The position numbers and the translations under genes are program-made. From Pandoraea terrigena (lineage in GTDB: Bacteria > Pseudomonadota > Gammaproteobacteria > Burkholderiales > Burkholderiaceae), in assembly GCF_902459705.1 (NCBI RefSeq), contig NZ_CABPRU010000007.1:1-64000 (forward strand): a stretch of DNA of 64,000 bases. Direction: 5' to 3'. Under the pieces are notes generated by a model that was not told the origin of the DNA, did no database searches, and saw nothing but the letters and a program-made list of their open reading frames with translations. This document shows, piece by piece, positions 53,567 through 62,455 of this stretch. Numbering within the stretch: position 1 is the stretch's first letter; every line of letters begins with the position of its first letter.

Positions 53567-55366
53567 CTACGCGGCTCCGACCACCCTTGGCGGGGCGACG
53601 TCGCCTACGGCATACAGCGTCATGGTGTGTTGATGAAAGCGGCTGAGCGTTTCCCGATGCGCCACGCTGACCATCGTGGTGCGTGGTAGTCGCGCATGCA
53701 GCGCTTCATATACAGCCTCTTCGGTTTCCACGTCGAGGGCGCTGGTCGCTTCGTCGAGGAACAGGTAATCGGGCTTTTGCAGCAAGGCGCGCGCGGTGGC
53801 GAGCCGTTGTTGCTCGCCGCCGGACAGGCGACGCGCCCAGTGAGCGACGGTCAGCAACTCGTCACGGTATGGATCGAGGCTGACGGCGCTCAGCGCGTCG
53901 CGGCATTCGTCGTCGGTAAACGTGTCGGCCTGCGAAGGAAATGCCAGCGCGGCCTTCAGCGTGTCGATCGGGAGATAGCTTTGTTGCGAGAGGAATAGCA
54001 CGCGGGCATCGGCGGGAACCTCGATGCGCCCGCTGCCGAACGGCCACAGGCCTGCGAGCGCGCGCAGCATGGTGCTCTTGCCGCAGCCGGAGCGGCCGCG
54101 AATGAGCCAGCGCGAGCCGGGGGCGAAGGCAAACGATCCGGCCACCGCGAGCGGTGTACCGTCGGGCAGTGCGAGGCGCAGATCGATGGCCGTGAAGGCG
54201 GCCGAGGGCAGGTCGGCGGCCGTGACGAGCGCAATGCCACCCGTGCTCGGCGCTTGCGGCGGTGCGTCGATCACTCGCGTGAATTCGCGCAGCCGGTTGA
54301 TCGTCGCTTTCCAGTCGGCCAACGTCGAGAAGCTGTTCACGAACCACGAGAAACCATCGCTTACTTGCCCGAACGCGTCGATGATCCGCATCAGTACACC
54401 GAGCGTGAACGCCCCGGCGAAGTAACGCGGCGCGGCCGCCATGATCGGGAAGACGATGGCGATCTGCGCGTAGATCGAGTTCGCGAAGATCAATCGCTTC
54501 GTCACGACCATGATCTGCCACCAGTTGTCGCGCACGGCCCCGAAGGCCGATTTCAGGCGCGACAACTCGGCCCTTTCGCCGCGATAGAGGGCGACCTGCT
54601 CTGCCGACTCGCGCAGACGCACCAGCAGAAAACGGAAATCCGCTTCCACCTGCTGCTGACGATAGCTCAGCCCCACGAGCGGGCGACCGACCTTGAAGAT
54701 GAAGAATGATCCCACGAGCGCATAGAGCGCCGCGACCCACACCATGTAGCCGGGAATGGTGACATGCATCCCGCCCAGCACAAACGACACCGCACCCGAA
54801 ATGGTCCAGAGAATGGTGATGAACGAGAACAGCGAGACCAGCGTTGTCAGCAAATCGAGCGACAGCGCGAGTGACGAGCTGACGAGCGTGCGGATGTCTT
54901 CCGAAATACGTTGGTCGGGGTTGTCCGCCAGATGATCGCGCTCGATACGGTAATAGGCCTGATGGGAGAACCACTTCGACAGGTTGGCATCGGTGACCCA
55001 CTGCCGCCAGCGGATTTCGAGCATCTGGCGGAAGTAGGTGCGGAACGTCGCGATGATGATGAAACTGAACGCAAGTACCGCGAACTCGATCAGCGATGAC
55101 TTGAAGACGGGCCAATTACGCTTGTCGAGGGCGTCGTAGAAGCTGGCGTTCCACGCGTTCAGGCGCACATTTATGAACACGACGGCAAGGTTGAGCGCTA
55201 CGACGAGCGCAAGCAGCCGGCGCCCCTCCCAACGCTTTTCCGAAGCCCAGTAGGGGCGGATCAACTGCCAGGCGGTCGGGTGCTTCGGTGGCTTGGGGGG
55301 TAGGGCGGCCGTGCCGCCGGCCGGCGGCGTCTCGGGAGGCAGGGAAGACATCGGCGTGTGGGCCAT
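53567..55366 (-). CDS. ABC transporter, fused permease/ATPase (YddA / SbmA-BacA-like)
   Basis: 599 residues. A Pro-rich N-terminus, then about six helices of the SbmA/BacA-like membrane domain (WNASFYDALDKRNWPVFKSSL, RTYFRQMLEIRWRQWVTD, NPDQRISEDIR), then an ATPase domain: Walker A GRSGCGKSTM, signature LSGGEQQRLATARALL, Walker B YLFLDEATSALD. Proteins of this class import peptides, cobalamin or long-chain acyl compounds. The substrate here is not deducible. A second ATG lies five codons inside. Confidence 0.9.
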   Translation of the reverse strand: MAHTPMSSLPPETPPAGGTAALPPKPPKHPTAWQLIRPYWASEKRWEGRRLLALVVALNLAVVFINVRLNAWNASFYDALDKRNWPVFKSSLIEFAVLAFSFIIIATFRTYFRQMLEIRWRQWVTDANLSKWFSHQAYYRIERDHLADNPDQRISEDIRTLVSSSLALSLDLLTTLVSLFSFITILWTISGAVSFVLGGMHVTIPGYMVWVAALYALVGSFFIFKVGRPLVGLSYRQQQVEADFRFLLVRLRESAEQVALYRGERAELSRLKSAFGAVRDNWWQIMVVTKRLIFANSIYAQIAIVFPIMAAAPRYFAGAFTLGVLMRIIDAFGQVSDGFSWFVNSFSTLADWKATINRLREFTRVIDAPPQAPSTGGIALVTAADLPSAAFTAIDLRLALPDGTPLAVAGSFAFAPGSRWLIRGRSGCGKSTMLRALAGLWPFGSGRIEVPADARVLFLSQQSYLPIDTLKAALAFPSQADTFTDDECRDALSAVSLDPYRDELLTVAHWARRLSGGEQQRLATARALLQKPDYLFLDEATSALDVETEEAVYEALHARLPRTTMVSVAHRETLSRFHQHTMTLYAVGDVAPPRVVGAA

Positions 55367-55654
55367 GATCGTCTGGCGGGGTTGCCGCGGAAATGCAACG
55401 TGTTATTGGGATTGACGGCCCATTTGACCGTAGTTCCGGAGGGTGCGTTGCACGATTTCCGGTTCGGGGCACGCGTCACGGCGATTTTCAGTTTACGTGG
55501 GGTTACACGGCTCGCGGAATTCGTCAAAAAACGAGACGCATCGCGCGTGCAACCGTCCGGGACTCCAGCTTGCACGGGCATCGGCATCTATGTTGTAATG
55601 GCTGCGGGCGAAACAGGGGTGCTCCGTGTCGAACGCAGGCGTTGGCCATGCGTA
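55367..55654. other. Divergent region ABC transporter / thi operon
   Basis: 288 bp without a gene. It holds the thi promoter at 55570-55599. The ABC transporter promoter should lie here too but no clear box was seen. Confidence 0.5.
55570..55599 (+). promoter_or_regulatory. Sigma-70 promoter of the thi operon
   Basis: TTGCAC (55570-55575), 18-bp spacer, TGTAAT (55594-55599). Transcription would start near 55606, about 50 bases before the TPP aptamer. Confidence 0.55.
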
Positions 55655-55789
55655 ACCATCCGACGTGGGGCTGAGAGAGACCCTTTGCACCCGACCCGGA
55701 TAATACCGGCGTGGGAAGTTTCCGACTCCTCCAGTGGGGTAAGGTGTTCAACACCGTTTCGTCCTTTGCTTTCATGAGGAAAGGACCCC
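55655..55789 (+). promoter_or_regulatory. TPP riboswitch (THI element) with SD-sequestering expression platform
   Basis: The conserved THI-box core is present: GTGGGGCTGAGAGAGACCC (55665-55683), then CCCGACCCGGATAATACCGG and CGTGGGAAG (to about 55718). The P3 arm is very short. Downstream GTCCTTT (55761-55767) is exactly complementary to AAAGGAC (55780-55786), which includes the SD for the ATG at 55790. A competing stem CTTTC/GAAAG sits inside. TPP binding should therefore block translation initiation at 55790. Confidence 0.9.
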
Positions 55790-55951
55790 ATGCGTTGCCT
55801 TCCGCAGTTTCCCACGCGTATTTCCGCGCTTGTTTCGGTGCCTGTTCAGGCGCTTATTTCCGCAATCGCCGCGATTCCCCCCGCGCGTCCGCCCCTGGGG
55901 GCTTTCGAGAGCCTGCGCGCCGTCCCGGCCAGCGCGGCAGCACGCGTATGA
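55790..55951 (+). CDS. 53-codon ORF directly controlled by the TPP riboswitch
   Basis: ATG 55790 is preceded by AGGAAAGGA, the SD that the riboswitch stem hides. The product starts MRCLPQFPTRISALVSVPV and has a hydrophobic, Pro/Ala-rich middle (QALISAIAAIPPARPP). No family recognised. Its TGA overlaps the thiO ATG as ATGA (55948-55951). Most likely a leader peptide or coupling cistron that passes riboswitch control on to thiO. It could also be chance, with thiO starting further upstream. Confidence 0.5.
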   Translation: MRCLPQFPTRISALVSVPVQALISAIAAIPPARPPLGAFESLRAVPASAAARV

Positions 55952-57078
55952 GCGCGTCTCCTTCGCGTCCCGACGTCGCCGTGCTCGGCGGTGGGCTGTC
56001 CGGCCGTCTTCTGGCGTGGCAACTGATTCGTGCCGGCGCGCGCGTGGCGCTCTACGAGCGCGGGGATGCCGACGGATCGGCGGCTGCCGGCTGGGTCGCG
56101 GCCGCCATGCTTGCCCCCTTGGCCGAGGCGGCGGTGGCCGAGCCGAGCATCGTCGAGATGGGCGCCGTCGGCCTGGAGCGCTGGCCGGCATTGATCGACG
56201 GCCTGCCCGAACACGTTTTCTTCCAACGCAACGGCACGCTGGTCGTGTGGCATCAGCCCGATCGCGCCGAAGCGGTGATGTTCGATCGCCGCATGCGGGC
56301 CAATGCCCCGCCGGCGTTGCTTCGCGACGGGGTTCGTCGCGTGTCGGGCGCGCAGTTGGCCGACGTCGAGCCGGCGCTGGCCGGGCGTTTCCAGGAAGGC
56401 TGGTGGCTGCCGAACGAGGGCCAGCTCGATAACCGTCAACTGTTGCGCGCGCTGGCGGCCGGTCTCGCGAAGGCGGGCGCGGCGCTGCATTGGCATACCG
56501 AGATCGCGGAGGGGGCATATCCGGACGCCGGTCTCGTCATCGATTGCCGTGGGCTGGGCGCACGTGCCGCGCTCACGCAACTGCGCGGCGTGCGCGGCGA
56601 GGTGGTGCGAATTCACGCGCCGGGTATCGGGCTGCGCCGGCCGGTGCGATTGTTGCACCCGCGCTATCCGATCTACATCGCGCCCAAGGAAAACGATTTG
56701 TACGTGATCGGCGCGACCGAACTCGAGTCGGAAGACATGTCGCCGATGACGGTGCGCTCGGCGCTCGAGCTGCTCTCGGCGGCGCATTCGTTGAACCCGG
56801 CGTTCGGCGAGGCGCGCATTGTCGAGCTGAACGTCAACTGCCGTCCGGCATTGCCCGATCATTTGCCGCGGGTGCAGTGGGACGGTGCGCGGTTGTTGCG
56901 CGTGAACGGCTTGTACCGGCACGGCTATCTGCTCGCGCCGGCGGTCACGGGAGAGGCTTGCGCGCTGGCGCAGGCATTAATGCAAACGACGGGCGCGCAA
57001 ATGGGCGTTGGGCACGCGTTCGATTGGGAGACGTGGCGAGCCAGCCGGCCGTGGCCGGATCTGTTCCGTCAGGTTTGA
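55948..57078 (+). CDS. thiO: Glycine oxidase ThiO (FAD-dependent)
   Basis: Oxidises glycine to iminoglycine, the glycine-derived unit for the thiazole ring. 376 residues from MSASPSRPDVAVLGGG; FAD-binding VAVLGGGLSGRLLAWQLIRAG and acidic end of beta 2 in VALYERGD, then WVAAAMLAPLAEA, C-terminal RVNGLYRHGYLLAPAVTGE. The frame is open to 55711, through an ATG at 55774, but the extension overlaps the riboswitch region and lacks the SD, so the coupled ATG is preferred. thiS follows. Confidence 0.88.
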   Translation: MSASPSRPDVAVLGGGLSGRLLAWQLIRAGARVALYERGDADGSAAAGWVAAAMLAPLAEAAVAEPSIVEMGAVGLERWPALIDGLPEHVFFQRNGTLVVWHQPDRAEAVMFDRRMRANAPPALLRDGVRRVSGAQLADVEPALAGRFQEGWWLPNEGQLDNRQLLRALAAGLAKAGAALHWHTEIAEGAYPDAGLVIDCRGLGARAALTQLRGVRGEVVRIHAPGIGLRRPVRLLHPRYPIYIAPKENDLYVIGATELESEDMSPMTVRSALELLSAAHSLNPAFGEARIVELNVNCRPALPDHLPRVQWDGARLLRVNGLYRHGYLLAPAVTGEACALAQALMQTTGAQMGVGHAFDWETWRASRPWPDLFRQV

Positions 57079-57094
57079 GAGGGAGGGGGACGCG

Positions 57095-57292
57095 ATGGAT
57101 ATCCATATCAATCAACAGACACTGAACGTGGCCGACGCGGCAACGCTGGCCGAGGCGCTCACCGCCTACGGCGCCAAGCCGCCCTTCGCCGCGGCAATCA
57201 ATGGGCAGTTCGTGCCCAAGTCGCAATATGCCGCGCGTGCGCTGGCGCACGGCGACAAGATCGATGTCGTGCAACCGGTGGCCGGAGGCTGA
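57095..57292 (+). CDS. thiS: Sulfur carrier protein ThiS
   Basis: Ubiquitin-like carrier whose C-terminal Gly-Gly receives sulfur as thiocarboxylate for ThiG. 65 residues from [20 protein letters not shown] with SD GGGAGGGGGA; ends [11 protein letters not shown]. thiG starts 1 bp after the stop codon. Confidence 0.94.
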   Translation: MDIHINQQTLNVADAATLAEALTAYGAKPPFAAAINGQFVPKSQYAARALAHGDKIDVVQPVAGG

Positions 57293-57293
57293 A

Positions 57294-58139
57294 ATGAATG
57301 CATTCACCGAATCGGCCAATGTTGCCGCAGGCAGCGTGCGCGACGCGCTCACACTCTACGACACGCGCTTCGGCAGCCGCTTCCTGCTCGGGACGGCGCG
57401 CTATCCGTCGCTGCAGGCACTTAATGATTCCATCGACGCCGCCCGTCCGGGCATGGTGACGGTGGCGTTGCGCCGCCAGCTCTCGGGCCCCGGGGCGCAG
57501 GCCTCGGAAGGCCATTTCTGGGAAACGCTGCGTCGCCTCGCGGTGCCGGTACTGCCCAATACGGCCGGCTGCCATTCGGTGCAGGAAGCGGTGACGACGG
57601 CGCAAATGGCGCGCGAAGTCTTCGAGACCGACTGGATCAAGCTCGAACTGATCGGTGACGACTATACGCTCCAGCCTGACCCGTTCGGGCTGGTAACGGC
57701 CGCCGAGCAACTGATTCGCGACGGCTTCAAGGTGCTGCCGTATTGCACGGAAGACCTGGTGCTGTGCCGTCGCCTGCTCGATGTCGGCTGCCAGGCGCTG
57801 ATGCCGTGGGGCGCGCCGATCGGCACCGGCAAGGGCGTGATCAATCCGTACGGCTTGCGGCTACTGCGTGACCGACTGCCGGATACGCCACTGATCGTCG
57901 ACGCGGGCCTGGGCCTGCCGTCGCACGCGTGTCAGGTGATGGAGTGGGGCTTCGACGGCGTGCTGCTCAACACGGCCGTGGCGCTGGCCGCGCAGCCGGT
58001 GGAGATGGCCGGTGCGTTCGCCGCTGCCATCAAGGCGGGCCGCGTGGCGTGGCTCGCGGGGCCGATGGCCGAGCGCGAGAGCGCCGAAGCCAGCACGCCG
58101 GTCGTCGGGGTGCCGTTCTGGCATCAGACGGGCGCTTGA
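57294..58139 (+). CDS. thiG: Thiazole synthase ThiG
   Basis: TIM-barrel enzyme that condenses deoxyxylulose phosphate, iminoglycine and ThiS-bound sulfur. 281 residues from [13 protein letters not shown]. Motifs [34 protein letters not shown], the Schiff-base Lys in [10 protein letters not shown], and [17 protein letters not shown]-terminus about 20 residues longer than the shortest members. Adjacent to ThiS, its partner. Confidence 0.95.
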   Translation: MNAFTESANVAAGSVRDALTLYDTRFGSRFLLGTARYPSLQALNDSIDAARPGMVTVALRRQLSGPGAQASEGHFWETLRRLAVPVLPNTAGCHSVQEAVTTAQMAREVFETDWIKLELIGDDYTLQPDPFGLVTAAEQLIRDGFKVLPYCTEDLVLCRRLLDVGCQALMPWGAPIGTGKGVINPYGLRLLRDRLPDTPLIVDAGLGLPSHACQVMEWGFDGVLLNTAVALAAQPVEMAGAFAAAIKAGRVAWLAGPMAERESAEASTPVVGVPFWHQTGA

Positions 58140-58204
58140 TGTCCGAGGATGGCTCGCTTGAATTTCAACGTCACGCCGCACTGCCTCACCCACCAGGGAT
58201 CTTC

Positions 58205-59401
58205 ATGACGACGCATACCGGCGCCGCCTCGCTTTCTCACGTGCAATGCCTGCCGGCCGACGCGCTTCTCGCGAGCGCGTGGCAACAGGCCGCGGCCGAC
58301 ATCCGCGCGCGTCTCGCGCCGTGGCCTGACGACCCGACGGCACCCAGTTGGCGTGTGCATGCGCAGACGCCTGCCTGCGCCAGCACGGGGGATGTGATCT
58401 GGTGGCCGCTTTCGCCGCAGGGCGCGTCCGGAACCGAAGCGTCCGCGCAGATCGACGCATGGCGCGCGGCGGACGCCGTTGTCCTTTGCTCGCGTGCACT
58501 GGCTGCGGGGCAGGTGGAAGACACCCTGTACACGCGCGACGCCGTTTATCGTGTTGCGGGCGCAGACGATCCGGCCTTCTTCCCCGCATTTGCCGCGTTT
58601 CTCGACTGCGGGTTCGCGCCGCACGACGCACTCATGCTCGCGCGCGCGTGGCGCACCGACGGCAGCCATGCCCGCGCTGCGGAGGCAGACACGCTGGGGG
58701 CCTGGCCGACGGTGCTCGAGACCTTCCCCGTCGTGCTCGGCCAAGTGCCGTCGCCTGGCCGCTTCCCGGCGTGCCCATCGCGCCTCGGTCTGTATCCGGT
58801 GTTGCCGAGCGCCGATGCGTGCGAGCGCATGGCCGATCTCCAGGTCGGCACCGTGCAGTTGCGAATCAAGGACCCCGCGCATCCGACGCTGCGCTCGGAG
58901 ATCGAGCGGACGGTGGCCGCGGGACAGCGCGTGACGCACGACAGCGCCTGGTTCATCAACGACCATTGGCGCGAGGCGGCGCAAGCGAGCGCCTATGGCG
59001 TGCATCTAGGCCAGGAAGATATGGCGGCGCTCTCCGCCGAAGCGGTCGCCGCGCTGTTTGCGACCGGTATGCGGCTGGGCATCAGCACGCACGGCTATTA
59101 CGAGATGCTGGCGGCGCATCACTTTCGGCCGAGCTATCTGGCCGTGGGGGCCGTGTTTCCGACAACGACCAAGGTGATTGCGACCGCGCCGCAGGGACTG
59201 GCCAAGCTGGCGCGGTACGTCAAGCTCATCGCGCCGCACTATCCACTCGTCGCGATTGGCGGCATCGACGCCGACAACCTCGCGCAAGTGCTGGACACCG
59301 GTGTGACCAGCGCGGCGGTGGTGCGTGCCGTCACGCAAGCCGTCGATGTGGCGGCAGCGGTGAAAGGAATGCAGCGCGCCTTCGCGCAACAACGGGCGTG
59401 A
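58205..59401 (+). CDS. thiE: Thiamine phosphate synthase ThiE with long N-terminal extension
   Basis: Joins the thiazole and pyrimidine phosphates. The catalytic TIM barrel covers about residues 195-390: LGLYPVLPSADACERM, VQLRIKD, FINDHWREAAQASAYGVHLG, GISTHGYYEML, GAVFPTTTK, VAIGGID. Before it lies a 190-residue extension with no clear motif (PWPDDPTAPSWRVH, FFPAFAAFLDCGFAPHDALM), seen also in other Burkholderiaceae ThiE. Start: ATG 58205 chosen; an ATG at 58139 overlapping the thiG stop (TGATG) would add 22 residues. Confidence 0.9.
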   Translation: MTTHTGAASLSHVQCLPADALLASAWQQAAADIRARLAPWPDDPTAPSWRVHAQTPACASTGDVIWWPLSPQGASGTEASAQIDAWRAADAVVLCSRALAAGQVEDTLYTRDAVYRVAGADDPAFFPAFAAFLDCGFAPHDALMLARAWRTDGSHARAAEADTLGAWPTVLETFPVVLGQVPSPGRFPACPSRLGLYPVLPSADACERMADLQVGTVQLRIKDPAHPTLRSEIERTVAAGQRVTHDSAWFINDHWREAAQASAYGVHLGQEDMAALSAEAVAALFATGMRLGISTHGYYEMLAAHHFRPSYLAVGAVFPTTTKVIATAPQGLAKLARYVKLIAPHYPLVAIGGIDADNLAQVLDTGVTSAAVVRAVTQAVDVAAAVKGMQRAFAQQRA

Positions 59402-59423
59402 TGCCCGTTGCGTTGGCGGTCCG

Positions 59424-59996
59424 TTAGAGCGAGCGCGTCATGAATACGGCGCCGTCGCCGTAGCCGGCCAGCTTTGCGGCCATCTGCGGCGAGATGTCGC
59501 TCATCGCGGCATAACCGAAACGTGTCCAGAATCCCTGCGATTGCTGTACCGCCACGAGGGCCGACGCCGGCAAACCCAACGATTGGGCCGACGCCAGGGC
59601 GGCCGCGTACAAGCGGCGGGCCACACCCGCACCGCGCGTGCGCGGGGCGAGCGCCATATCGTGGACGTACCAGCAGTCGGACGCATCGGGCAGCGCGTCG
59701 AGGCGAGTATCCAGGGGCGGCGGCGCTGCGATGCACCACGGGTGCGTCAAGAGATAACCGGCCACGGTAGCACCCATCGCGTCGGCGTCCACCGCGACCC
59801 AACACGTGGCTGGCGAGAGCGCATGGCGAGAGGCCAACGTCGCCTCTGTCTCCTGCATCGGACCACGATACGCCAGCGCCTGAACCGCCAGGACTTGGGG
59901 AAGATCGCCGGATTGCATCGGACGAATCCGGAATTCGAGATTGTCCGCAGATTGCGACTGAATGGGGACGAAAGGCGTTTGGGCGGCGCGGGACAT
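59424..59996 (-). CDS. GNAT family N-acetyltransferase
   Basis: 190 residues from MSRAAQTPFVPIQSQ. N-terminal FRIRPMQSGDLPQVLAVQ and acetyl-CoA loop MALAPRTRGAGVARRLYAAAL (R-G-x-G-x-A), then SQGFWTRFGYAAM. Substrate unknown. Convergent with thiE, 22 bp apart. The in-frame codons upstream to 60053 are not supported by an SD. Confidence 0.85.
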   Translation of the reverse strand: MSRAAQTPFVPIQSQSADNLEFRIRPMQSGDLPQVLAVQALAYRGPMQETEATLASRHALSPATCWVAVDADAMGATVAGYLLTHPWCIAAPPPLDTRLDALPDASDCWYVHDMALAPRTRGAGVARRLYAAALASAQSLGLPASALVAVQQSQGFWTRFGYAAMSDISPQMAAKLAGYGDGAVFMTRSL

Positions 59997-60220
59997 TCGG
60001 GTCAATGAGTTATTGCGTGAAACGCGGTATTGTAGCAACGGCGCAACATCCATGCCCGGGGAGGTCCCGATAAGTCCTTGCCGCCGTTACGTTTTTTGTC
60101 CGTGGTGCCGACGGGAAGGTGGTAGGGCGAATGGGCGCAGGCCCTGTAGAATGCCGCTGGGCAATGCCGATCCCCGATTTCGTTCATCTCCGTTGGGCGG
60201 CATCAATCGGCATTCCCCCC

Positions 60221-60226
60221 TATAAT
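60221..60226 (+). promoter_or_regulatory. -10 element of the mla operon
   Basis: Perfect TATAAT 34 bp before the mlaF GTG. The -35 is weak (TTGGGC only at 22-bp spacing). Confidence 0.45.
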
Positions 60227-60259
60227 TGGCGTTTTGCGCCGCACTATAAGACCCGAAAC

Positions 60260-61078
60260 GTGCCTACCCCGAATCCGGAAAATTTGCTCGAATTGCGCGA
60301 CGTCAGCTTTGGTTATGGCGAGCGGCTTGTGCTTTCTGGGTTGAATATGCGGTTTCCCCGCGGCAAGGTCATTGGGGTGATGGGCGGCTCCGGCTGTGGC
60401 AAGACGACTGTGCTGCGCCTGATCGGCGGGCTGGTCCATGCCAGCCGCGGCACCGTCGATTTCGACGGGACCGACGTCGCATCGCTTGACCACGCGGGTT
60501 GGTACCGCCTGCGTCGGCGCATGGGCATGCTGTTCCAGTTCGGTGCGCTCTTCACCGACATGACGGTGTTCGACAACGTGGCGTTCCCGCTGCGCGAACA
60601 CACCCGGCTCAGCGACACGCTCATTCGCGATCTTGTGCTGATGAAGCTCAACGCGGTGGGCCTGCGAGGCGCGCGCGACATGAAGCCCGCCGAGATTTCG
60701 GGCGGGATGGCGCGCCGTGTGGCGCTGGCGCGTACGATTGCGCTGGACCCCGACCTCGTCATGTACGACGAGCCGTTCACCGGGCTGGACCCGATCTCGC
60801 TGGGCATCACCGCGAATCTGATCCGCAAGCTCAACGACGCGCTGGGTGCCACGTCCATCATTGTTTCGCACGATGTTACGGAGACCTTTGCCATCGCCGA
60901 CTACATCTATTTCATCAGCGAAGGCCGTATCGGTGCCGAGGGGACGCCGGAGGCAATGCGTGCCTCCAGCGACCCGACGGTGCGCCAGTTCATCGACGCG
61001 CAGCCGGACGGTCCCGTGAAATTTCAGTATCCTGCGCCGCCCCTTGCGGACGATTTCGGAATGGGAGCGCGTGCATGA
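60260..61078 (+). CDS. mlaF: Phospholipid ABC transporter ATPase MlaF (GTG start)
   Basis: Powers the inner-membrane MlaFEDB complex that keeps lipid asymmetry of the outer membrane. 272 residues from GTG 60260 (protein PTPNPENLLELRDVSF). Walker A GGSGCGKTTVLRLIGG, Q-loop LFQFGALF, signature ISGGMARRVALARTI, Walker B LVMYDEPFTGLDP, switch His in IIVSHDVTET. The stop overlaps the mlaE start (ATGA). Confidence 0.95.
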   Translation: MPTPNPENLLELRDVSFGYGERLVLSGLNMRFPRGKVIGVMGGSGCGKTTVLRLIGGLVHASRGTVDFDGTDVASLDHAGWYRLRRRMGMLFQFGALFTDMTVFDNVAFPLREHTRLSDTLIRDLVLMKLNAVGLRGARDMKPAEISGGMARRVALARTIALDPDLVMYDEPFTGLDPISLGITANLIRKLNDALGATSIIVSHDVTETFAIADYIYFISEGRIGAEGTPEAMRASSDPTVRQFIDAQPDGPVKFQYPAPPLADDFGMGARA

Positions 61079-61842
61079 TCACAACCCTCGGCAGTTATGT
61101 TCGCGGCCACGTCGAACGCGTGGGATATGGCGCTCGCATGTTCCTGCGGGTGCTGGCGTCGAGCGGCGCGATGCTGCGCCGGCCGCGCCTGGTGACCGAC
61201 CAGATTCACTTCGTCGGTAATTTTTCGTTCGTCATCATTGCGGTCTCGGGCCTGTTCGTCGGCTTCGTACTGGGGCTGCAAGGCTATTACACGCTCAACC
61301 GGTACGGCTCGGAGCAGGCGCTGGGCCTGCTTGTGGCGCTGTCGCTCGTGCGCGAGCTGGGGCCGGTGATCACGGCATTGCTGTTTGCCGGACGCGCGGG
61401 CACCTCGCTCACGGCCGAAATCGGCCTGATGAAGGCGGGCGAGCAATTGACGGCCATGGAGATGATGGCGATCGATCCGGTCGCGCGCGTGGTGGTTCCG
61501 CGTTTCTGGGCGGGGGTGATCGCCATGCCGATTCTCGCGGCGATCTTCTCGGCCGTGGGCGTTTTCGGCGGTTACCTGGTCGGCGTGCAGTTGATCGGCG
61601 TGGACTCCGGCGCGTTCTGGTCGCAGATGCAGGGCGGCGTGGACGTGTGGTCGGACATCGCCAATGGCGTCATCAAGAGCATCGTGTTCGGCATTGCCGT
61701 CACCTTTATCGCCCTGTACCAGGGGTTCGAGGCGCAGCCGACGCCGGAAGGCGTGTCGCGTGCGACTACCCGCACGGTGGTGCAGGCGTCGCTTGCCGTG
61801 CTCGGCCTCGACTTCCTGCTCACGGCCCTCATGTTCAGCTGA
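61075..61842 (+). CDS. mlaE: Phospholipid ABC transporter permease MlaE
   Basis: Inner-membrane permease. 255 residues, with the permease-family core LGLQGYYTLNRYGSEQALG, SLVRELGPVITALLFAGRAG, TAEIGLMKAGEQLTAMEMM, and about five helices. Translationally coupled to mlaF. Confidence 0.95.
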   Translation: MITTLGSYVRGHVERVGYGARMFLRVLASSGAMLRRPRLVTDQIHFVGNFSFVIIAVSGLFVGFVLGLQGYYTLNRYGSEQALGLLVALSLVRELGPVITALLFAGRAGTSLTAEIGLMKAGEQLTAMEMMAIDPVARVVVPRFWAGVIAMPILAAIFSAVGVFGGYLVGVQLIGVDSGAFWSQMQGGVDVWSDIANGVIKSIVFGIAVTFIALYQGFEAQPTPEGVSRATTRTVVQASLAVLGLDFLLTALMFS

Positions 61843-61895
61843 CGGGCCTGCGTGCCCGCCAAGACATAGACAGACAGTTTGCGCACACTGACACA

Positions 61896-62450
61896 ATGAA
61901 AAAACACCCCCTCGACTTCTGGGTTGGCCTGTTCGTGGTTCTCGGCTTCGCAGCGCTGCTGTTCCTCGCGCTCAAGGTGGGCAACATGAGTTCGCTGTCG
62001 TTCTCGAGCTCGTACCCGGTGACGGTGCGCTTCGACAACATCGGTGGCCTCAAGCCGCGCGCGCCCGTCAAAAGCGCGGGCGTCGTGGTGGGGCGCGTGG
62101 CGTCGATCCGGTTCGACGACAAGCGCTACGTGGCCGACGTGACGCTCAACATTGATTCGCAGTATCACTTTCCCAAGGACTCGTCGGCGAAGATCCTGAC
62201 GTCGGGCTTGCTCGGTGAGCAGTACATCGGGCTGGACGCCGGCGGTGACGATCAGATGCTCAAGGCGGGTGATACGATCACGATGACGCAATCCGCGATC
62301 GTGCTGGAAAACCTGATCAGTCAATTCCTGTACAGCAAGGCGGCAGATGCCGGGGGCGCCCAAGCGGGCGGGGCATCGGCTGCCGCGGCACCGGCAGCAC
62401 CTTCTGCCACGCCGGCATCAGGGGCGGCAACGGTAACCCAAGGAAAATAA
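61896..62450 (+). CDS. mlaD: Mla system MCE-domain protein MlaD
   Basis: Periplasmic hexameric lipid-binding ring anchored to MlaE. 184 residues: MKKHPLDFWVGLFVVLGFAA anchor helix, MCE domain with VRFDNIGGLKPRAPVKSAGV and SGLLGEQYIGLDAGG, hydrophobic pore helix IVLENLISQFLY, then an Ala/Pro-rich tail. Frame open further upstream inside mlaE, but not family-like. Confidence 0.94.
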   Translation: MKKHPLDFWVGLFVVLGFAALLFLALKVGNMSSLSFSSSYPVTVRFDNIGGLKPRAPVKSAGVVVGRVASIRFDDKRYVADVTLNIDSQYHFPKDSSAKILTSGLLGEQYIGLDAGGDDQMLKAGDTITMTQSAIVLENLISQFLYSKAADAGGAQAGGASAAAAPAAPSATPASGAATVTQGK

Positions 62451-62455
62451 AAGAG

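Noticed and set aside
55711-55947. Upstream extension of thiO including the ATG at 55774
   Set aside because: It would translate the riboswitch expression platform, and ATG 55774 lies upstream of the only SD. Kept as an alternative in the thiO entry.
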